The translations under genes were made by a program, and so were the position numbers. DNA of 64,000 bases from Tausonia pullulans. Lineage: Eukaryota > Basidiomycota > Tremellomycetes > Cystofilobasidiales > Mrakiaceae. The notes below the pieces were generated by a model. That model ran no database searches. It saw only the letters and a list, made by a program, of their open reading frames with translations, and was not told where the DNA came from. Location: NCBI GenBank assembly GCA_951802195.1, contig OX637627.1, forward strand, positions 868,001-932,000, written 5' to 3'. Positions 22,833 to 34,670 of this stretch are shown here, piece by piece (positions within the stretch are counted from its first letter, which is position 1; every line of letters begins with the position of its first letter).

Positions 22833-22889
22833 GTCTCTCACAGGGTCATACCGTCCTCACCGTTTGAACCATGACTTAAATACAAATAA
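22833..22889 (+). repeat. Dispersed repeat, copy C (block 1 only)
   Basis: Resembles block 1 of copies A and B: TCTCTCACAGGGT, a variable middle, then ATGACTTAAATACAAA identical to copy A. Block 2 was not found downstream, so this is a partial or more diverged copy. It is not close to a tRNA gene. Confidence 0.6.
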
Positions 22890-24057
22890 CCTGCGCCTAG
22901 AGATTCGCGTGCTGCCATATTTTATCTCGTGGCGCATCTGCATCTCGTGGAGCGGCGGGCGAGGAGAAGAGGTACATTGGTTGGACACGCGTGAATGAGA
23001 GAGAAGCACTAAGAAGACGCCAGGACACCCTCGTTGGACGCAGAGAGATCCTGCTCTGGATCGACTTGCCTGAAGAAGGCGAGGATCTTCAGCCTGAAAA
23101 GCAATTTCCGGGCTGCCTTCTTCTCGGGAGCGAGGCCTTGCAGAGGACGACGACGGAACCGCGACAATATGGGGTGGCATCAAATGAGACGCTGCCTGAG
23201 CTGGAGGTCCCGCCCTCGGTCTCTCTGGCCCCGCGAGCGAGGGCGCCATCCTCGTGCGGGGAGAGTTGCCTCCTTCCTCTGGCTCCCACCACGCCGATCT
23301 TCTTCCAACCTACCCTTCCTTCCCTCCCACCTGCTTCTGCCCTAAACCTGTCTCTGCTCTGTCTAATCTCCCTCGCACACACGACCACTCCTCTCCTGGG
23401 CCGCCATCCACTCCAGATATCGCCGACCCACCTCTTGTGGCGGCACCTTCCTCGTTGACGCGCCTCGTACTCTCCCTCCGTCCTGGGTCCGGACCTCTTC
23501 CCCTCTCCTCTTCTGTCTGGTCGTGTGAGTGTTTCAATTCTTCTCTCCCGACTCTCCGACTCCGCCTCCTCTTCGCCCTGGTCGTACAACGGCACACGAC
23601 CAGCGGCTGCCGTCAGTGCTACCTGGGAGCCAAGGCCGCATGGCTCGGACGCCCCCCGCCTTATCATTATCACAGAGCCAGTCGAGGGAGGTCGTCTAGC
23701 CTGCAGGCGGGCCGTCGTGACGTTTCCCCTGCGCACCACCCCAGGCCATGTCCTCCACCCATCATCTCACGTTGCCGTTTCGTGTTGCCCTTGCTGGTCT
23801 GGGTCTAGCAACGAATGCATTGAGTCGAGGGCTGCAGTCCTGACTTCGACTCGCGCCTTCTTACCGGCATTCCATGAACGTGTTTGGCGACGGCTTGGTC
23901 AATTTCGGGGCGTTTCTCCGGAGACAGAGGCACAAGGCGTGGCACTCGGATTTTTTTCTTTCTTCTCGTTATTGACCTCCTCCCCCCTCACCTTCCCTCT
24001 CCCTCCTCTTTTTATCTCTTTCTCAGAACAAAAAAACAACGACTGGCCCGCCAACGA

Positions 24058-26253
24058 ATGCCCCTCCAGCTGGACGCCCTCTTCTCGCGCGCCAAACATC
24101 CTTCCCACGCCTACCTCTCGCCTGATACCACCTCAGCCGCTCCCACCTCTTTCTATTCGCCATCATGGAGGAGGGCTCCAAAGGTCACGTTGCCACCGTC
24201 GGATCAGCGGGACATTGAGGTAAGGCAACACAACACTCCGTCCCCCTGTCACCCTTTGAAAATCAGCTGACGTGTTCTTCACACTCAGATCCTCGTCTCT
24301 TCTCCTTTCCCTCTCGCTCTCAAGCATCTTCTCCTCGTCATGGACGATGATGCCACTCCTCCCCCCGAGCGCGCTCGTCTCGCTCTCAACCTTGCACGCG
24401 CATGTTTGGCCGTCCCGACATCGTCGACCTCATCAAAGTTTCCCGTCAATGGCGGGGGTTCTCCTGTTCGGCCAGAGTATCTTCGGGCGATATGTGCTCT
24501 TCTCCTCGGTATCTGCGCCCTCAATCCGTGTCCAGAGTCATCCCTTAATGACGCCGACAATGACGCCGACCTCGCTCTCGAGCGACTTCTCGAGGCCCTC
24601 GTCGGCATCTTCATCCGCGGGGGCATCCGGCCCTCGACCGCGCCCCCGGGGAACGAGAGCCTCTCAGAGCTCGCTCGTGTCGTTCTTAACGGTCGAGCGG
24701 CGAGCCGCGAGGCATGGACGGCGTGGACCCTCACACGGCGAGTCGTCGAGGAACTCAAGCTGAGGTCCGCTGCCGTTGATCTAGACTATGAGGACTATGG
24801 CGGCAACGATCAGGGCAGCCGGAGCCAGACGAGGACTCTCATCAGTGTCGAGTACCTCAGGGCTCTACTCTGTTCGTCCTCGTCCTTCTCTGCCTCCTCG
24901 GCGCTCGCCCTCGGTTCCTCCTCTTCATTCTTAATTGAATCGTCACCCTCGGATACCAACTCTGCCAACACCTACTTCGCACGTTGCGTCACTCTCGGGG
25001 TCTCACTCTCCCTCTTCGGCATCCGACCCGGCGAGTTGGCGTCTGCTTCCACGGGCGATGACCACGCCGACTCGCTCGTCTGGAAGGCGCGCAAGCGACT
25101 CGAACTCACGGGCCACACCCGCGAGGCTGTTCAGGGCATTCCTGGGGAGGGTGAGGGATACGAACGGTGGGAAGGCGGAGCTGTGGAGAAGGCGCGGAGG
25201 GAGGTTGCCGAAATGGAGGAGAGAAGGGACCGCCGCCACGAGCTGCAGGCGCTGAAGCAGGGTGTCATGCTGGTTCGTGCTTCCTCTGTCCCGCTGACTT
25301 GCAAGTAGCGCTAACATCACTCGGAATGTGCTCTCCAGGCCGCTCCCCGCCGGCTCAAAGGCAAGCGCATCGTCGAGCAGCGATTGGGCTCCTACGACCC
25401 GACCGCCTGCATTCCGACGTCCACCTCTGTCTCGAGCACCCCCATGGCGACCGCTGCCTTGTCCGGTTCCCTGATGTCCACGGGCTCGCCGAACCGCGGC
25501 GGTGTCGGCTTCGCTCGGACCCACTCGACGACCTCTCTCCCCTCGCTCCATCGCAAACAGTCCATTGATCTTCTCGCAGCCATGGCGGCCCACCAGGCAG
25601 CGGGAACACTAAAGAGTCCCACGCCTATCTCTCTGCCGACGCTTATCGGTGCGCAGGGCCTCTTCTCTCCGACGGAGCAGGCTTCCGCCTTCGAGGCTGT
25701 CGCCGAGGCCTCTCGTGAGGGATCGGGCGCTTGGTCCGAGTACGGCGAGAGCGAGGACGGCCAGGAGGAGGAGCAGCAGTCGAAATCCAGGTCCAGCAGG
25801 GCCATGTTTGACTCCCTGGTTCGCCTAAGGAGGACAGTCTCGCGCCTCGTTCTCAGCGCCTCAGCTTCAACGCCGCCGACTGCGATTGGCGCGGCTGCTC
25901 CCGATGCCGACCTGTCTCCGCTCCCTCCCAATCACTCGCTCTACTCTTCGTCGCCTCCCATCCTGACGTCGCCCTATTTCGCTCTTCCGCCGGCGCTCTC
26001 GTTCTCCCCGGCTTCTTCTTCCACGCCTTCCCTCGCAAGCACTTCCCCCCCGCCAGCGATGCCTGCCCCGATACGGACCATGATCCCCAAGATTGCCTTC
26101 CAGCCGAGCTCGTTCCACACGGCTACCAACGGCGAGGACGGTGGGCTCGTTAAGGCTTCTTCGTCCAAGATATTTCGGCCGAGCTCGCCGAGGGGCGAAC
26201 GCATGTCGGCGAGGTGGACTGGTAACAGCGGCGGCCTGAAGACTCTCAACTAA
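24058..26253 (+). CDS. Unrecognised 686-residue protein
   Basis: Three exons (24058-24219, 24289-25272, 25339-26253) with clean GT-AG junctions, CTGAC/CTAAC branch-like motifs and kept phase. The start MPLQLDALFSRAKHPSHAYL was chosen as the first ATG after an intron-like acceptor at 24027, so an upstream exon is possible. The N-terminal half is Ala/Leu-rich and helical (RPEYLRAICALLLGICALNP, LALERLLEALVGIFIRGGIR, VEYLRALLCSSSSFSASS) and holds an EMEERRDRRHELQAL coil near residue 370. The C-terminal half is Ser/Pro-rich and probably disordered (STPMATAALSGS, FARTHSTTSLPSLHRKQSID, repeated SP/TP sites), suggesting regulation by phosphorylation. I do not recognise a family. Confidence 0.7.
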
Positions 26254-26605
26254 GCATTTTTCATCTGCATTGTCTGATCTCCTTTTCCCTTCATCTACTC
26301 TCTTATCTTTCCACTATCCCTGTTCTTATCTCGTCTTCTTCGTTCAACACACATCCTTGCATCTCTCTCACCCACTCGACCCTGTCTCAACACACACGTG
26401 CATTCTTTGTGTATCTTTTTTTTTCATTCCTTTTTATTTTTCAAAGCCACGACCTTGCACGAACTGCGCGCGCGTTTCCGATCGCGCTCCCCTACTCTCG
26501 ATGAATGATGCACATATCAAAAAGTCAAAAGTAGATCGCAAAATAACACCTCCCTTCCTCCCATCCTTTACCTTAACGAAGAGCAACAATCGAGAAAGTC
26601 ACACG
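26254..26605. other. Convergent 3' spacer
   Basis: 352 bp between two stop codons. T/C-rich after the left stop (26270-26460), A-rich nearer 26515-26600, consistent with two 3' UTRs. Nothing else seen. Confidence 0.6.
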
Positions 26606-29442
26606 CTATTGACTCCTCGTCTGCACCGCCCCACCCATAATCTTCCCCCCAGCGATCGGTCGGGACAGTCTGTTGGCGTTCTTGTCGACGACGAACGTCG
26701 CGAGGAGCGTCTCGTTCGTCGTCCGGCGCTTAGTGGTCTCGAGGCCATAGAACAGGGCCGTGGCGTTTTGGCGGGTGAGATGAAGCTCGACTGCGCGCGA
26801 AGGTGGAGTGAGCGAGAGGAAAGGTCAAGAGCGAGGGGTGCGGGGGAAAGATGATGGACGAACAGTAGCCGCGGGTCGCGCCTTCGGCCCATTGGAGCTC
26901 CTTGTTGGAGTCGACGAGGTGCTGGGCGGCGGCGGTATAGGCGCTGGGGGTGAGGGTCTGGCCGTAGGACGAGGGGCTCGAGACGGCAGTTCCTGCGGTA
27001 CGCACGTGAGATCGACCTGTCAGCTGAGGTCGAACGGAGAAAACGGCTCGGGAAGGAGGAAGAAGGAACATGGGGTCGAACCTCCGAACTCGACACCGAC
27101 GGCGCCCTTGCCGGAAATAGGGTCGTCTGATTATGTTGCGGACCAAGTCAGTTGGCAGATCGAGCAGATGAACCAAGAGGGTAGACGCACAGGACCCATC
27201 AAAGAGAGCGTCGGGCGAGACGAGATCCGAAACCCAATTGGCGTGGCTGTCTCCAGCGAGCATGATGACATTCGTCACCTGTGGAACATCGTTCTTCGGT
27301 CAGAGGGCGCGCAAGAGAGAAAGTAGGCAGGCAAAAGGGAGGCAGACGTTGTTCTTGGCAAGAGTCTTCAGGACGCGCTCGCGATTACCGTCGTAGCCGT
27401 CCCAAGCGTCGTCTGGGATATTGTGTCAGTGAGAAGATTAAATCGAGGGCAAGGGTTAGAGATTCTCACAATTGAGCTGGAAGGTAGGCTGAGTGTAGTT
27501 GACCCTCGAGAAGAGGACCTGCAGAGAGCCTCGTCAGCCTAGAGCAGTTTGACGACTGTATAGACATTTCACGCACCTGGTTGCCGACGACGCGCCAGTC
27601 GGCGACCTTCTGCGAGGCAACAAGGGTATCGTAGAACCAAGCTGCAGAGCGGGGACTGTCAATTGGAGGCTACTTGACGAAAAAAAAATCAGTCCCGCGG
27701 CTGACCCTCTTGCCTGGCGCCCATGATGGAGCGGTTCGCATTGCCGGAGAGGGCCTTGACTTCGTTGGTGTTCCAGTACACCTGGACACGAAAGGAAATT
27801 AGTGAAGGGGCCTCTGTTTGGGCTGTGGAGGCAAAGGCTCACGTCAGTGATGTCGCGGTCGTAGTTCCTCGTGTCCTGCGATCACAGATTTAGGTCAACT
27901 TGCTGCAGTATTGCCATGACTGACATGACTGACAAGCATGATGAGGTCGGCAAGCGTGCCAAAGTGGAACTTGCGCCAGATGCGGAGGTGATCGTTGGTG
28001 TCGACCTGGCGGATGGGAACCCATCTACAAACGGGCGTGATCAATCACAATTTGTAGGAGAGAGGAAGACAACCGGCTCACTCAAAGTAGGCGCGGACGG
28101 CGTTCGCCTTGCGCTCTGTAAAAGTCACTCCATCGTGCGTGCCAGCGATAGTATCGTTCGAGTCGGCGGTACCAGCCTTCCAAGAGTTGTCGGCGACTTA
28201 TAAGGGTCAGAGATGTCAGTAATATGCGATTGCAGGATACTGATATTTGAAGCTCACCCTCGTGGTCATCCCTGATTGATTGGTTGCAGAGACTCAGCAT
28301 GAGCTCTTGACCACAATAAGTCACAACATAGGCACCAAATTAGCTGCCAAGCAAATTTGCGGTGGGCCTCTTGAAGGTCCGGGTCCTCTCGGTAGGTGGC
28401 ATACCGCTGACGGTAGTCGTCGAGCGTGTAGATCTCGTGGTTCGGGCGAGGGACACGGCCGAGACTGGTTCCGTTGCCGTAAGATCCCTTCTCACCGTCG
28501 CCTCGCGCCTCGTAGATATCTGTGCGACTAGGATGAGATCAGTCTTCGAGTGAGGGCTTAAGAAAGACCAGAGAACTCGCAGTCTCCCGTGTGCACAATA
28601 TAGTCGACCGATTCCTTGTGGGCGACGTTGCCGTATGCGTTGAAGAAGCCCTGTAAATATGACGGGTCAGCATGTCATACCCAAATAAGCCAGTATCTCG
28701 ACTTACCCATGGCAGGTTGGAGCATGAGTATACAGCAAACGAGACCTTGTCGATCTTGTGATCGTCTGCCTCGGGGAGGGTTTTGAACTGCCCGATGGGC
28801 GAAATGTTGGCATCGTTGGCACAGTTGACGAAGCTGGAGAATGAATCTCGAATCAACGAGATTTCATCGGCCGCGATGATACGACGAATCAGGCCTGCCT
28901 TACCGGTAGTAGTACTTGGACCACGCCTCGAGACCCTCGGCCTCGGCCTTGACGCTGTAGTCGACCTCGGTGGTCGTGTAGATTTGCTCCGAGGAGCAAA
29001 TCTTTTCGAAATCTTTGGAGGGAGAAACCTCGTATCGAACGCATATCGGCAGATTGCTTTGCGTGTCGTTGAGCGGGTAAGGTCGAGTCCAGAGGCTGAG
29101 AAGGAGTAAACTATGTCAGATTATCTTACCAATGGTACTCCATTGTAAACGTGTGTTCACATGACAGAGTGAGGGTAGGGATCTCCCGAGGCGACTCCGT
29201 GAGTAAAGTTGACGAGGCCGGAATACACGCCGTAGTGCTGAGCATCACGCTTGATGATTGGCGCGATCTCAACCGCGAGCTCCGGAATACTGAGCGAGGG
29301 CGAACGATAGGCGATGTTGGCTGTGAAGAGAAATAGTAAATCGGTCTGTATTATTCTAGGAAACGCGCAGACTTGACGAACCCTCATGTGAGGCGAGCGC
29401 CCGCGTAGCGAGCAAAGCAGCGGCGACGAAGAGAGCAGCCAT
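26606..29442 (-). CDS. Secreted PhoD-type alkaline phosphatase
   Basis: Metal-dependent phosphatase or phosphodiesterase of the PhoD family. The start MAALFVAAALLATRALA at 29442 is a clear signal peptide, so it is secreted or wall-bound. Family blocks: YSGLVNFTHGVASGDPYPHS near 29170-29230 (N-terminal PhoD domain), DYIVHTGDC-type motif near 28590, EIYTLDDYRQRYATYREDP near 28380-28440, ADNSWKAGTADSNDTIAGTH, RAYFEWVPIRQ, FHFGTLADLIMLDTRNYDRD near 27840-27980, MGARQEAWFYDTLV near 27640-27720, WRVVGNQVLF, and NVIMLAGDSHANWVSDL near 27200-27270 carrying the metal-binding GDSH. The C-terminus has VVDKNANRLSRPIAGGKIMG before the stop at 26606-26608. Many small introns. Metal ligands look intact. Confidence 0.92.
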
Positions 29443-30638
29443 TCTGAGAACCAACGATGTGTTGTTTGAAGATAGAACAGAGCAAGTTGGGAAAATGATT
29501 CCAATGATTGGTGGAGCGAGAAGACGGGCGTGCACGTTCGTCTGCTGGCTTAGTCTGAGCTCCGGGAATCCGCCAGCGGAACCACGCTGGCGTAAATGAT
29601 CAGCCGCGACGGGCTTGGAAAGTACCCGGTACATCGGAGAGAGCCGAGTTCAAAGCCGTCATCGAGAAGAACTGTCGAAGTGAGGGATTAGCACGTCCGC
29701 CCACGTGCATCGATGAAGTGCGCGTCAACGGCGCGACCTTCGACCAGCACAGAGACAAATGAGGCCATGACCGAAGCAACGTGCAATGAGAAGGGAGAAT
29801 CTAGCTCGGTTATGAGAGGGAAGTTAGCTGCATCGGAGTGAGACGTGTGGATAGCGTGCCAAGATGGCTAGATCTCGACATCTGTCTGCTCCCCCCAAAG
29901 TGCATGCATACGATCCGCTGGCTAAAGGCTGGCTGGCTGGCTGTGGTCAGTTCGGATGTAAGCAAGAAATTTGGCATGATAGCAAGAGCGTAGAAGAAGG
30001 AGACAGGAGATTCGAGCATGTTAGAACGAGCAGATGGGCGTGGAAGGGGCAAGGTGGACGAATCGAGCGAGCGGACGACGTCGTGACTTGTAATTCGAGG
30101 AAGCGCGACTTGCGAGAGAGGTATGAGTAGCACTCATCGAGCCGAGTGACTTCCAGAGCTCGAGACCGTCTCTTCTTGCTGATGGCGACATAATTCATAA
30201 CCTGGACATTTCTAGGGATTTTGCGGGGCCAAGCACTGACCGGATCTCGAACCTTAGATATGAGATTCGCGCGCGTGAGCGGCTTAGGAACGATCTCAGA
30301 AGGGCCTCGAGGACACTGCTGACCTCGCGCAGTGTAAATCTACAGAAGTTCGATCTGTTTTGCGTGATGACCGCGCGCATGCGTCTAGAAATCACTGCAG
30401 TCGTATAATGAGTGACTCTCTCAGGAACCGCAGCTCAGACATCGACCGACCGATATTGTCGTAGTGTGATACATTACAAACCCTAGTCAGGGCGGACCCC
30501 TGACGCACCGTCCGCCGTCTCGCCTTGTCTCATGTCTCTCTCTTGCCCTTCAATTCCTCTAGGACTGCGTCACTGCCTGTTCCTTACACGAAGCAACCAA
30601 CAACTCGCCTCTCCTCTTGACATCGCGCACAATCTTAG
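29443..30638. other. Divergent intergenic region PhoD/PSD, 1.2 kb
   Basis: Unusually long for a divergent spacer here. It includes a short GGCTGGCTGGCTGG repeat at 29927-29940 and a TCAGGGCGGACCCCTGA inverted repeat near 30485-30502. PhoD genes are often phosphate-controlled, so regulatory sites are plausible, but I could not name any. No gene seen. Confidence 0.5.
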
Positions 30639-32813
30639 ATGGTGGTGCTAAGTTTGGCTACGACCGCGGTCGGTTTGCTCGGTTTGCTCGGTTTAGCAGC
30701 CAGCGCCCATGCCCTTCACAAGCGGCGACATGCCTCCGATGCCCCTTCAACCACCAGCAACATCATGCACCTCCACCACGACGCATCGCTATCTCAAACT
30801 CAGCCATCTACCGATCCGGCGCTCAAGGGCGCTTCCAGACACCATGCGTCCCATATCGAGTCTGCTCTTGAGGCCCTCGTCGGGACAGCCGACAAAGGTC
30901 CGTTGTCGTCGTCGCGTCCCGGCCCGATGCAAAGATGCACCGTCGCCTCCACTTGCTTTTTGTCTGGCACCCCGGCTGATAACTCTGGCCCACCAGGGGC
31001 GGATGTGCATTCCAGGAGCGAAGGCAAGGGCTGGCTCACCCGCTTCTTTCCCTCGAATGAGATCATCGATCAAGTCCGTGCTTCCTTCCCTATGGGATAA
31101 GCGAGTTCCCTGAGATTAACAAGGAGATCCTCCTCGTCTGTACTCTCAGCTGTTTTCTCGCGAGGTATGCGGCGAGTCTTTCTGTGAGCGCAATGTGAGA
31201 GACTACGATGGCCTGGCTGACCACAAATGCTACTGTTGAACGTCGCGGCTGGAAAAAGCACATGGGAAGTACGTCATCGGGTCTCGTTTTGGACTTTCTC
31301 CCAAAAGAACTCGATGTCATCCCTGAATCTGACCCTTCCTCCGTCTCATCCTGTAGACTATGTCTATGTCCGCGCTACCGGCCAGGTCATCTTCGAGGTG
31401 AGAGTCTAGATGGACGAGCGGCAGTTCTCAAGTGACTGAAACCAATCAATCTCTGCCTGTCCTCCCCCGAGCAGGAGATGCCCCTCTACGTCCGACTCGG
31501 CATGCACCTTCTCTTCGTCGACGGCAACTCGCTTGTCTCGCATCAGTCGGCCGAGCACCTCCTTGAGGTGCAGAGCGTTCGCCAGGGCAAGATCTACGAT
31601 AAAATTGGCCCCGACGTCCTCCCCCATATCCAGGCATTTGTCAAAGCGTTCAAGCTCGATCTTTCGATCCTCCTCGAGCCGGATCTCAGCAAGTACCCTG
31701 TACGTCTCACAGCGTTGATGAAGTCGGGGAGTTTGCTGACTTCAGAGGACCTCCCCAAGACGTTTAACTCATTCTTCTCTCGCAAGCTCAGGGCCGACGC
31801 TCGGCCCATTGCCTTCCCGGAGGACGACAGGGTTCTAGTGTCAATGGCCGATTGTCGGCTAACTGTCTGGGACTCTGTAGACGAGGCGACACGGATCTGG
31901 TTGGCCATGGTCCTTTCCTTGCTCTCTCGCAGCAGGATCTGACGCCCCTTGCGTTTGCAGGATTAAGGGCAAGCAGTTTAGCATCCCTGGCCTCCTCGGC
32001 GACAACGAGCCCACTGGGGTTGGGCTAGCGAATACGCTTGGGGAACGGCCTAGCCTCGCCATCTTTAGGCTTGCTCCGGAGGACTACCGTAAGTGGCGAT
32101 GCGATGAAGCTTCAACTCGCGCTGCTAGACTGACCAATTACCTCCAGACCGATTCCACTCTCCTGTCTCTGGAACGCTTGGAGGTCAGCTCCACAGAAGC
32201 TAGCACAGAACCTGCCTGACCTCCCTTTCTGGATACAGCCGTCACCCACATCCCCGGCGCCCTTTATTCCGTCAACCCTCAGATCGTCAACGAAAATCTG
32301 GTATATGCTCAGGCTTTCTCTTATACCTTGCACTCCTCCTGACACCGATTCCCAAACAGAACGTCTTCACCAAGAACTCGCGCTCCGTCCTTCCCATCAC
32401 GCTCGTTGACGGCTCGGTCGTCTACGTCGTCGCGATCGGGGCGATGCTTGTTGGGTCCATCAACTGGTCCGAAGGGGTCGCTGCGGGCAAGGAAGTCAAA
32501 AAGGGGGACGAGTTGAGTTGCTTCTCTCTATTTTACGGGAGAAACGCTAGTGGCTAATCCCGCGTGTTTCACAGGCTCGGATGGTTCTCGTATGGAGGTC
32601 AGTCGCCTCCACCCCCGGCTTCCCCCCCCCCCCCCCCCCCTCGCCGCCGCCCTCAGAAGCTGACGATGGTTCGTTCCGCTCCCAGGCTCGACCGTCATCG
32701 CCGTCTTCCCACAAGGCAAAGTGACGTTCGACGAGGACCTCCTCACTAAATCCAGCGCGTCCATGGAAGTTCTCGTCCGCGTCGGGGAAAAGGTTGGCTT
32801 GCTCGCGGCCTAG
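30639..32813 (+). CDS. PSD: Phosphatidylserine decarboxylase, GGST-type
   Basis: Pyruvoyl enzyme making phosphatidylethanolamine. The start at 30639 gives a hydrophobic N-terminus (VLSLATTAVGLLGLLGLAAS), a signal anchor or leader. After a linker come TGQVIFEEEMPLYVRLGMHL near 31380-31510, QSVRQGKIYD, SKYPTFNSFFSRKLRADARP, VSMADCRLTVWDSV, IWIKGKQFSIPGLLGDN, LAPEDYHRFHSPVSG (catalytic His block), GALYSVNPQIVNENLNVF, AIGAMLVGSINW and the self-cleavage site WFSYGGSTVIAVFP. The GGST tetrapeptide resembles yeast Psd2 rather than the LGST of mitochondrial Psd1, yet no C2 domain was seen. The intron at 32599-32684 falls inside the first codon of GST. The exact exon set at 30890-31260 is uncertain. 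Stop TAG at 32811-32813. Confidence 0.88.
32622..32640. repeat. Poly-C tract (19 C) in the PSD intron
   Basis: Second 19-C run in the window, again inside an intron upstream of its acceptor; here the intron interrupts the PSD self-cleavage motif. Confidence 0.9.
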
Positions 32814-32928
32814 CCTCGATCCCACCCCATCTCGCTTGCTTCCTTTTTGCTCTATCCTTTGCCTTGATCTTTGCTCATGTATGCCAATCCATCATCATAA
32901 TCTCTATATATCGAGACCATAGGCGCAA

Positions 32929-34416
32929 TCACTCCTCCATCTCTTCCTCCATGCTCTCCTTGGCCTTAGTGTCGGCCTCCTCGGCGAGCTCGACGGGGAT
33001 GAAGGCGTGCCGGCCCTTGGACTCGGGGCAGATCCACGTGATCTCGAGCTCAAACTCCTTGTCCTTCTCGTCGGCGTGGCAGAGGTGAATGCTGGAGGCG
33101 AGCGTCAGGTCAGCGAAAAGTATGGGAGCGAATGTAGGGGAGCGACGTACATCCGAGCCGCGGCAAAGACGGCATCTCGATCGGAGAGGGAGTCAAAGTC
33201 GAGCTTCTCCAGCTGCAGCAGGAGAAATGAGCAGAGATCAGCGATCGTGACGCGACCCAAGCAACCGAGCGTGCGACGCACCTCAGTCTTGGCGAGCATC
33301 TTGCCCTTGCCCACCGCCGTCGCGTGGTGTCCGAACGAAAGACCTGATGGCTCGATCATGTACAGCTGAGGGCCGTTCTTGTCGACGGCGCCAAAGATAG
33401 ACGAGACGCCGAACGGCCGGACAGACGAGTAGAGCGTATAGGCTTGAAGGTAGAGCGAGACGCGGGAGATGAGGTCCTGAAGGAAGGGGCAAGTTTAGTG
33501 CAAATCACCTTCAAAAGGATGAGGGTGACTGTGAGTGTGGTTGAGACCAGAGCGTGGGAGGGGAGATGTCAAGTGTTGACAAGGCAGCGAGGCGGCAACG
33601 GACGCGACGACAGGTCCTGAGAAGATCTCGAGACCGCAGAGGTCCATTTGCTCGCTCTGTCCAAGGATGTGCGAGGTGCAGAAAGGCCAAAGAGTATCGT
33701 GCGGTCTACCTCCTCACGAAAAGCCTCGCCAGCGGCCGTCGGCGAGACCGACTACGACACCTCCACGTCCAACCGGACCCCACTGACGCGCACTCCCCCT
33801 CCCTCGCGTTCGCGCGCGCTACCTCTCCATTCCCCAGCGCTTGCACCAAAGAGCAACTCACCTTCAGCGTCGCCGGTGCACAGTAAACGTCCCGGTAGTT
33901 CTGCGCCTCCTCCCTCGCCCTCGTTGCGATGTGCCTCGCGTCCGCGTAAAGTCCCGCCGTGGTCTACAGGAGTTCCCCACCCGCCCATGTCCATCAGCGT
34001 CAGGGAAGAGCGAGAAAAGTAGAGCGAGATTGAGCCCTCACCAAACCGATATGCGGGTCGATGGTCTGTATCCGCCGGTTGGTTCCAGGGACGAGGAGCT
34101 TGGAGTGGACGACCTTCTCACAGGCCAGGATGACGCCCGTCTTTGTGCGAATGCCGAGCGCGGTGCTGGAGGCGGGGAAACACACGCGTCAGCTGGAGGG
34201 ACAGAAGAAAGAGTGAAGACGGAAGACTCACCCAGAGGCGTCGACTGTCTTGCCGGCGTACTCCACCTAGGGGAGAGAGAGGGTCGATCAGCATCGAGTG
34301 AACCCGCGATGGAGTGAAGGAGCGCCAGCGGGCAAGTAGAGGCGTACCTGGAAGATGCGGCCGTCTGGAGAGTATGTCGAGGCGGAGAGATCGTAGCCCG
34401 TGCCGATGGAGGTCAT
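32929..34416 (-). CDS. PRE10: 20S proteasome subunit alpha-7 (PSMA3/PRE10)
   Basis: Alpha-ring subunit of the 20S core. The start [20 protein letters not shown] is at 34416 and holds the N-terminal proteasome alpha signature ([20 protein letters not shown]), with the alpha7-specific GTGYDLS beginning. Then [129 protein letters not shown] and [17 protein letters not shown]. The tail [17 protein letters not shown] is acidic, as usual for this subunit, and ends at 32929-32931. Full length. Convergent with PSD (115 bp apart). Confidence 0.95.
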
Positions 34417-34670
34417 GGTGAGAAGATGGGGATGAAGGTAGCTGGTGGTTGGAGAAGAGTCGGGGTGAGGTGGTTGTCGTATGCGGGCGCGTGGAGGGGC
34501 CGGCCGCTCTTGCTCTCTCGCCTTGCTCTCCCTCGCGACCAGGCGACGAGACCACCAGTCCAGCTCCAACTGTCACCACCGCCATCGACTCGCTTTCCAG
34601 CCCGTCTCGTCTCTCTCGCCTCGTACACTTTCCCCCACAGCGTTCTTCACCAGTCCTCGTCTTCACCGCC
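34417..34670. promoter_or_regulatory. Shared divergent promoter, PRE10/YOS1
   Basis: 254 bp between start codons, C/T-rich on the YOS1 side. No exact match to a proteasome-type element (GGTGGCAAA) was seen. Confidence 0.5.

Larger units (their letters stand above)
19809..24057. other. Gene desert with repeats and coding-like scraps
   Basis: About 4.2 kb without a gene I can build. It holds two repeat copies (listed separately), a 14-C run at 21223-21236, and short plus-strand pieces that read like exons but do not join: around 20790-20890 (DAWDKKLYLDARYWTCGS), 20890-21010 (IDLFVPPYAACARLDILG) and 22340-22480 (VGMAFSALSTVLRESLIEDA). At 23090-23810 both strands have long open frames, as is usual in GC-rich DNA; a C/T-rich stretch ending in TTTCTCAG at 23970-24027 looks like an intron end, so an upstream exon of the next gene may lie here. 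Calls are inference. Confidence 0.5.

Noticed and set aside
23089-23739. 216-codon open frame on the minus strand in the desert
   Set aside because: Overlaps long open frames on the plus strand, Arg/Gly-rich shadow composition, no family features.
30485-30502. Inverted repeat TCAGGGCGGACCCCTGA as a possible terminator or operator
   Set aside because: Short, imperfect and isolated in a eukaryotic promoter region; no basis for a function.
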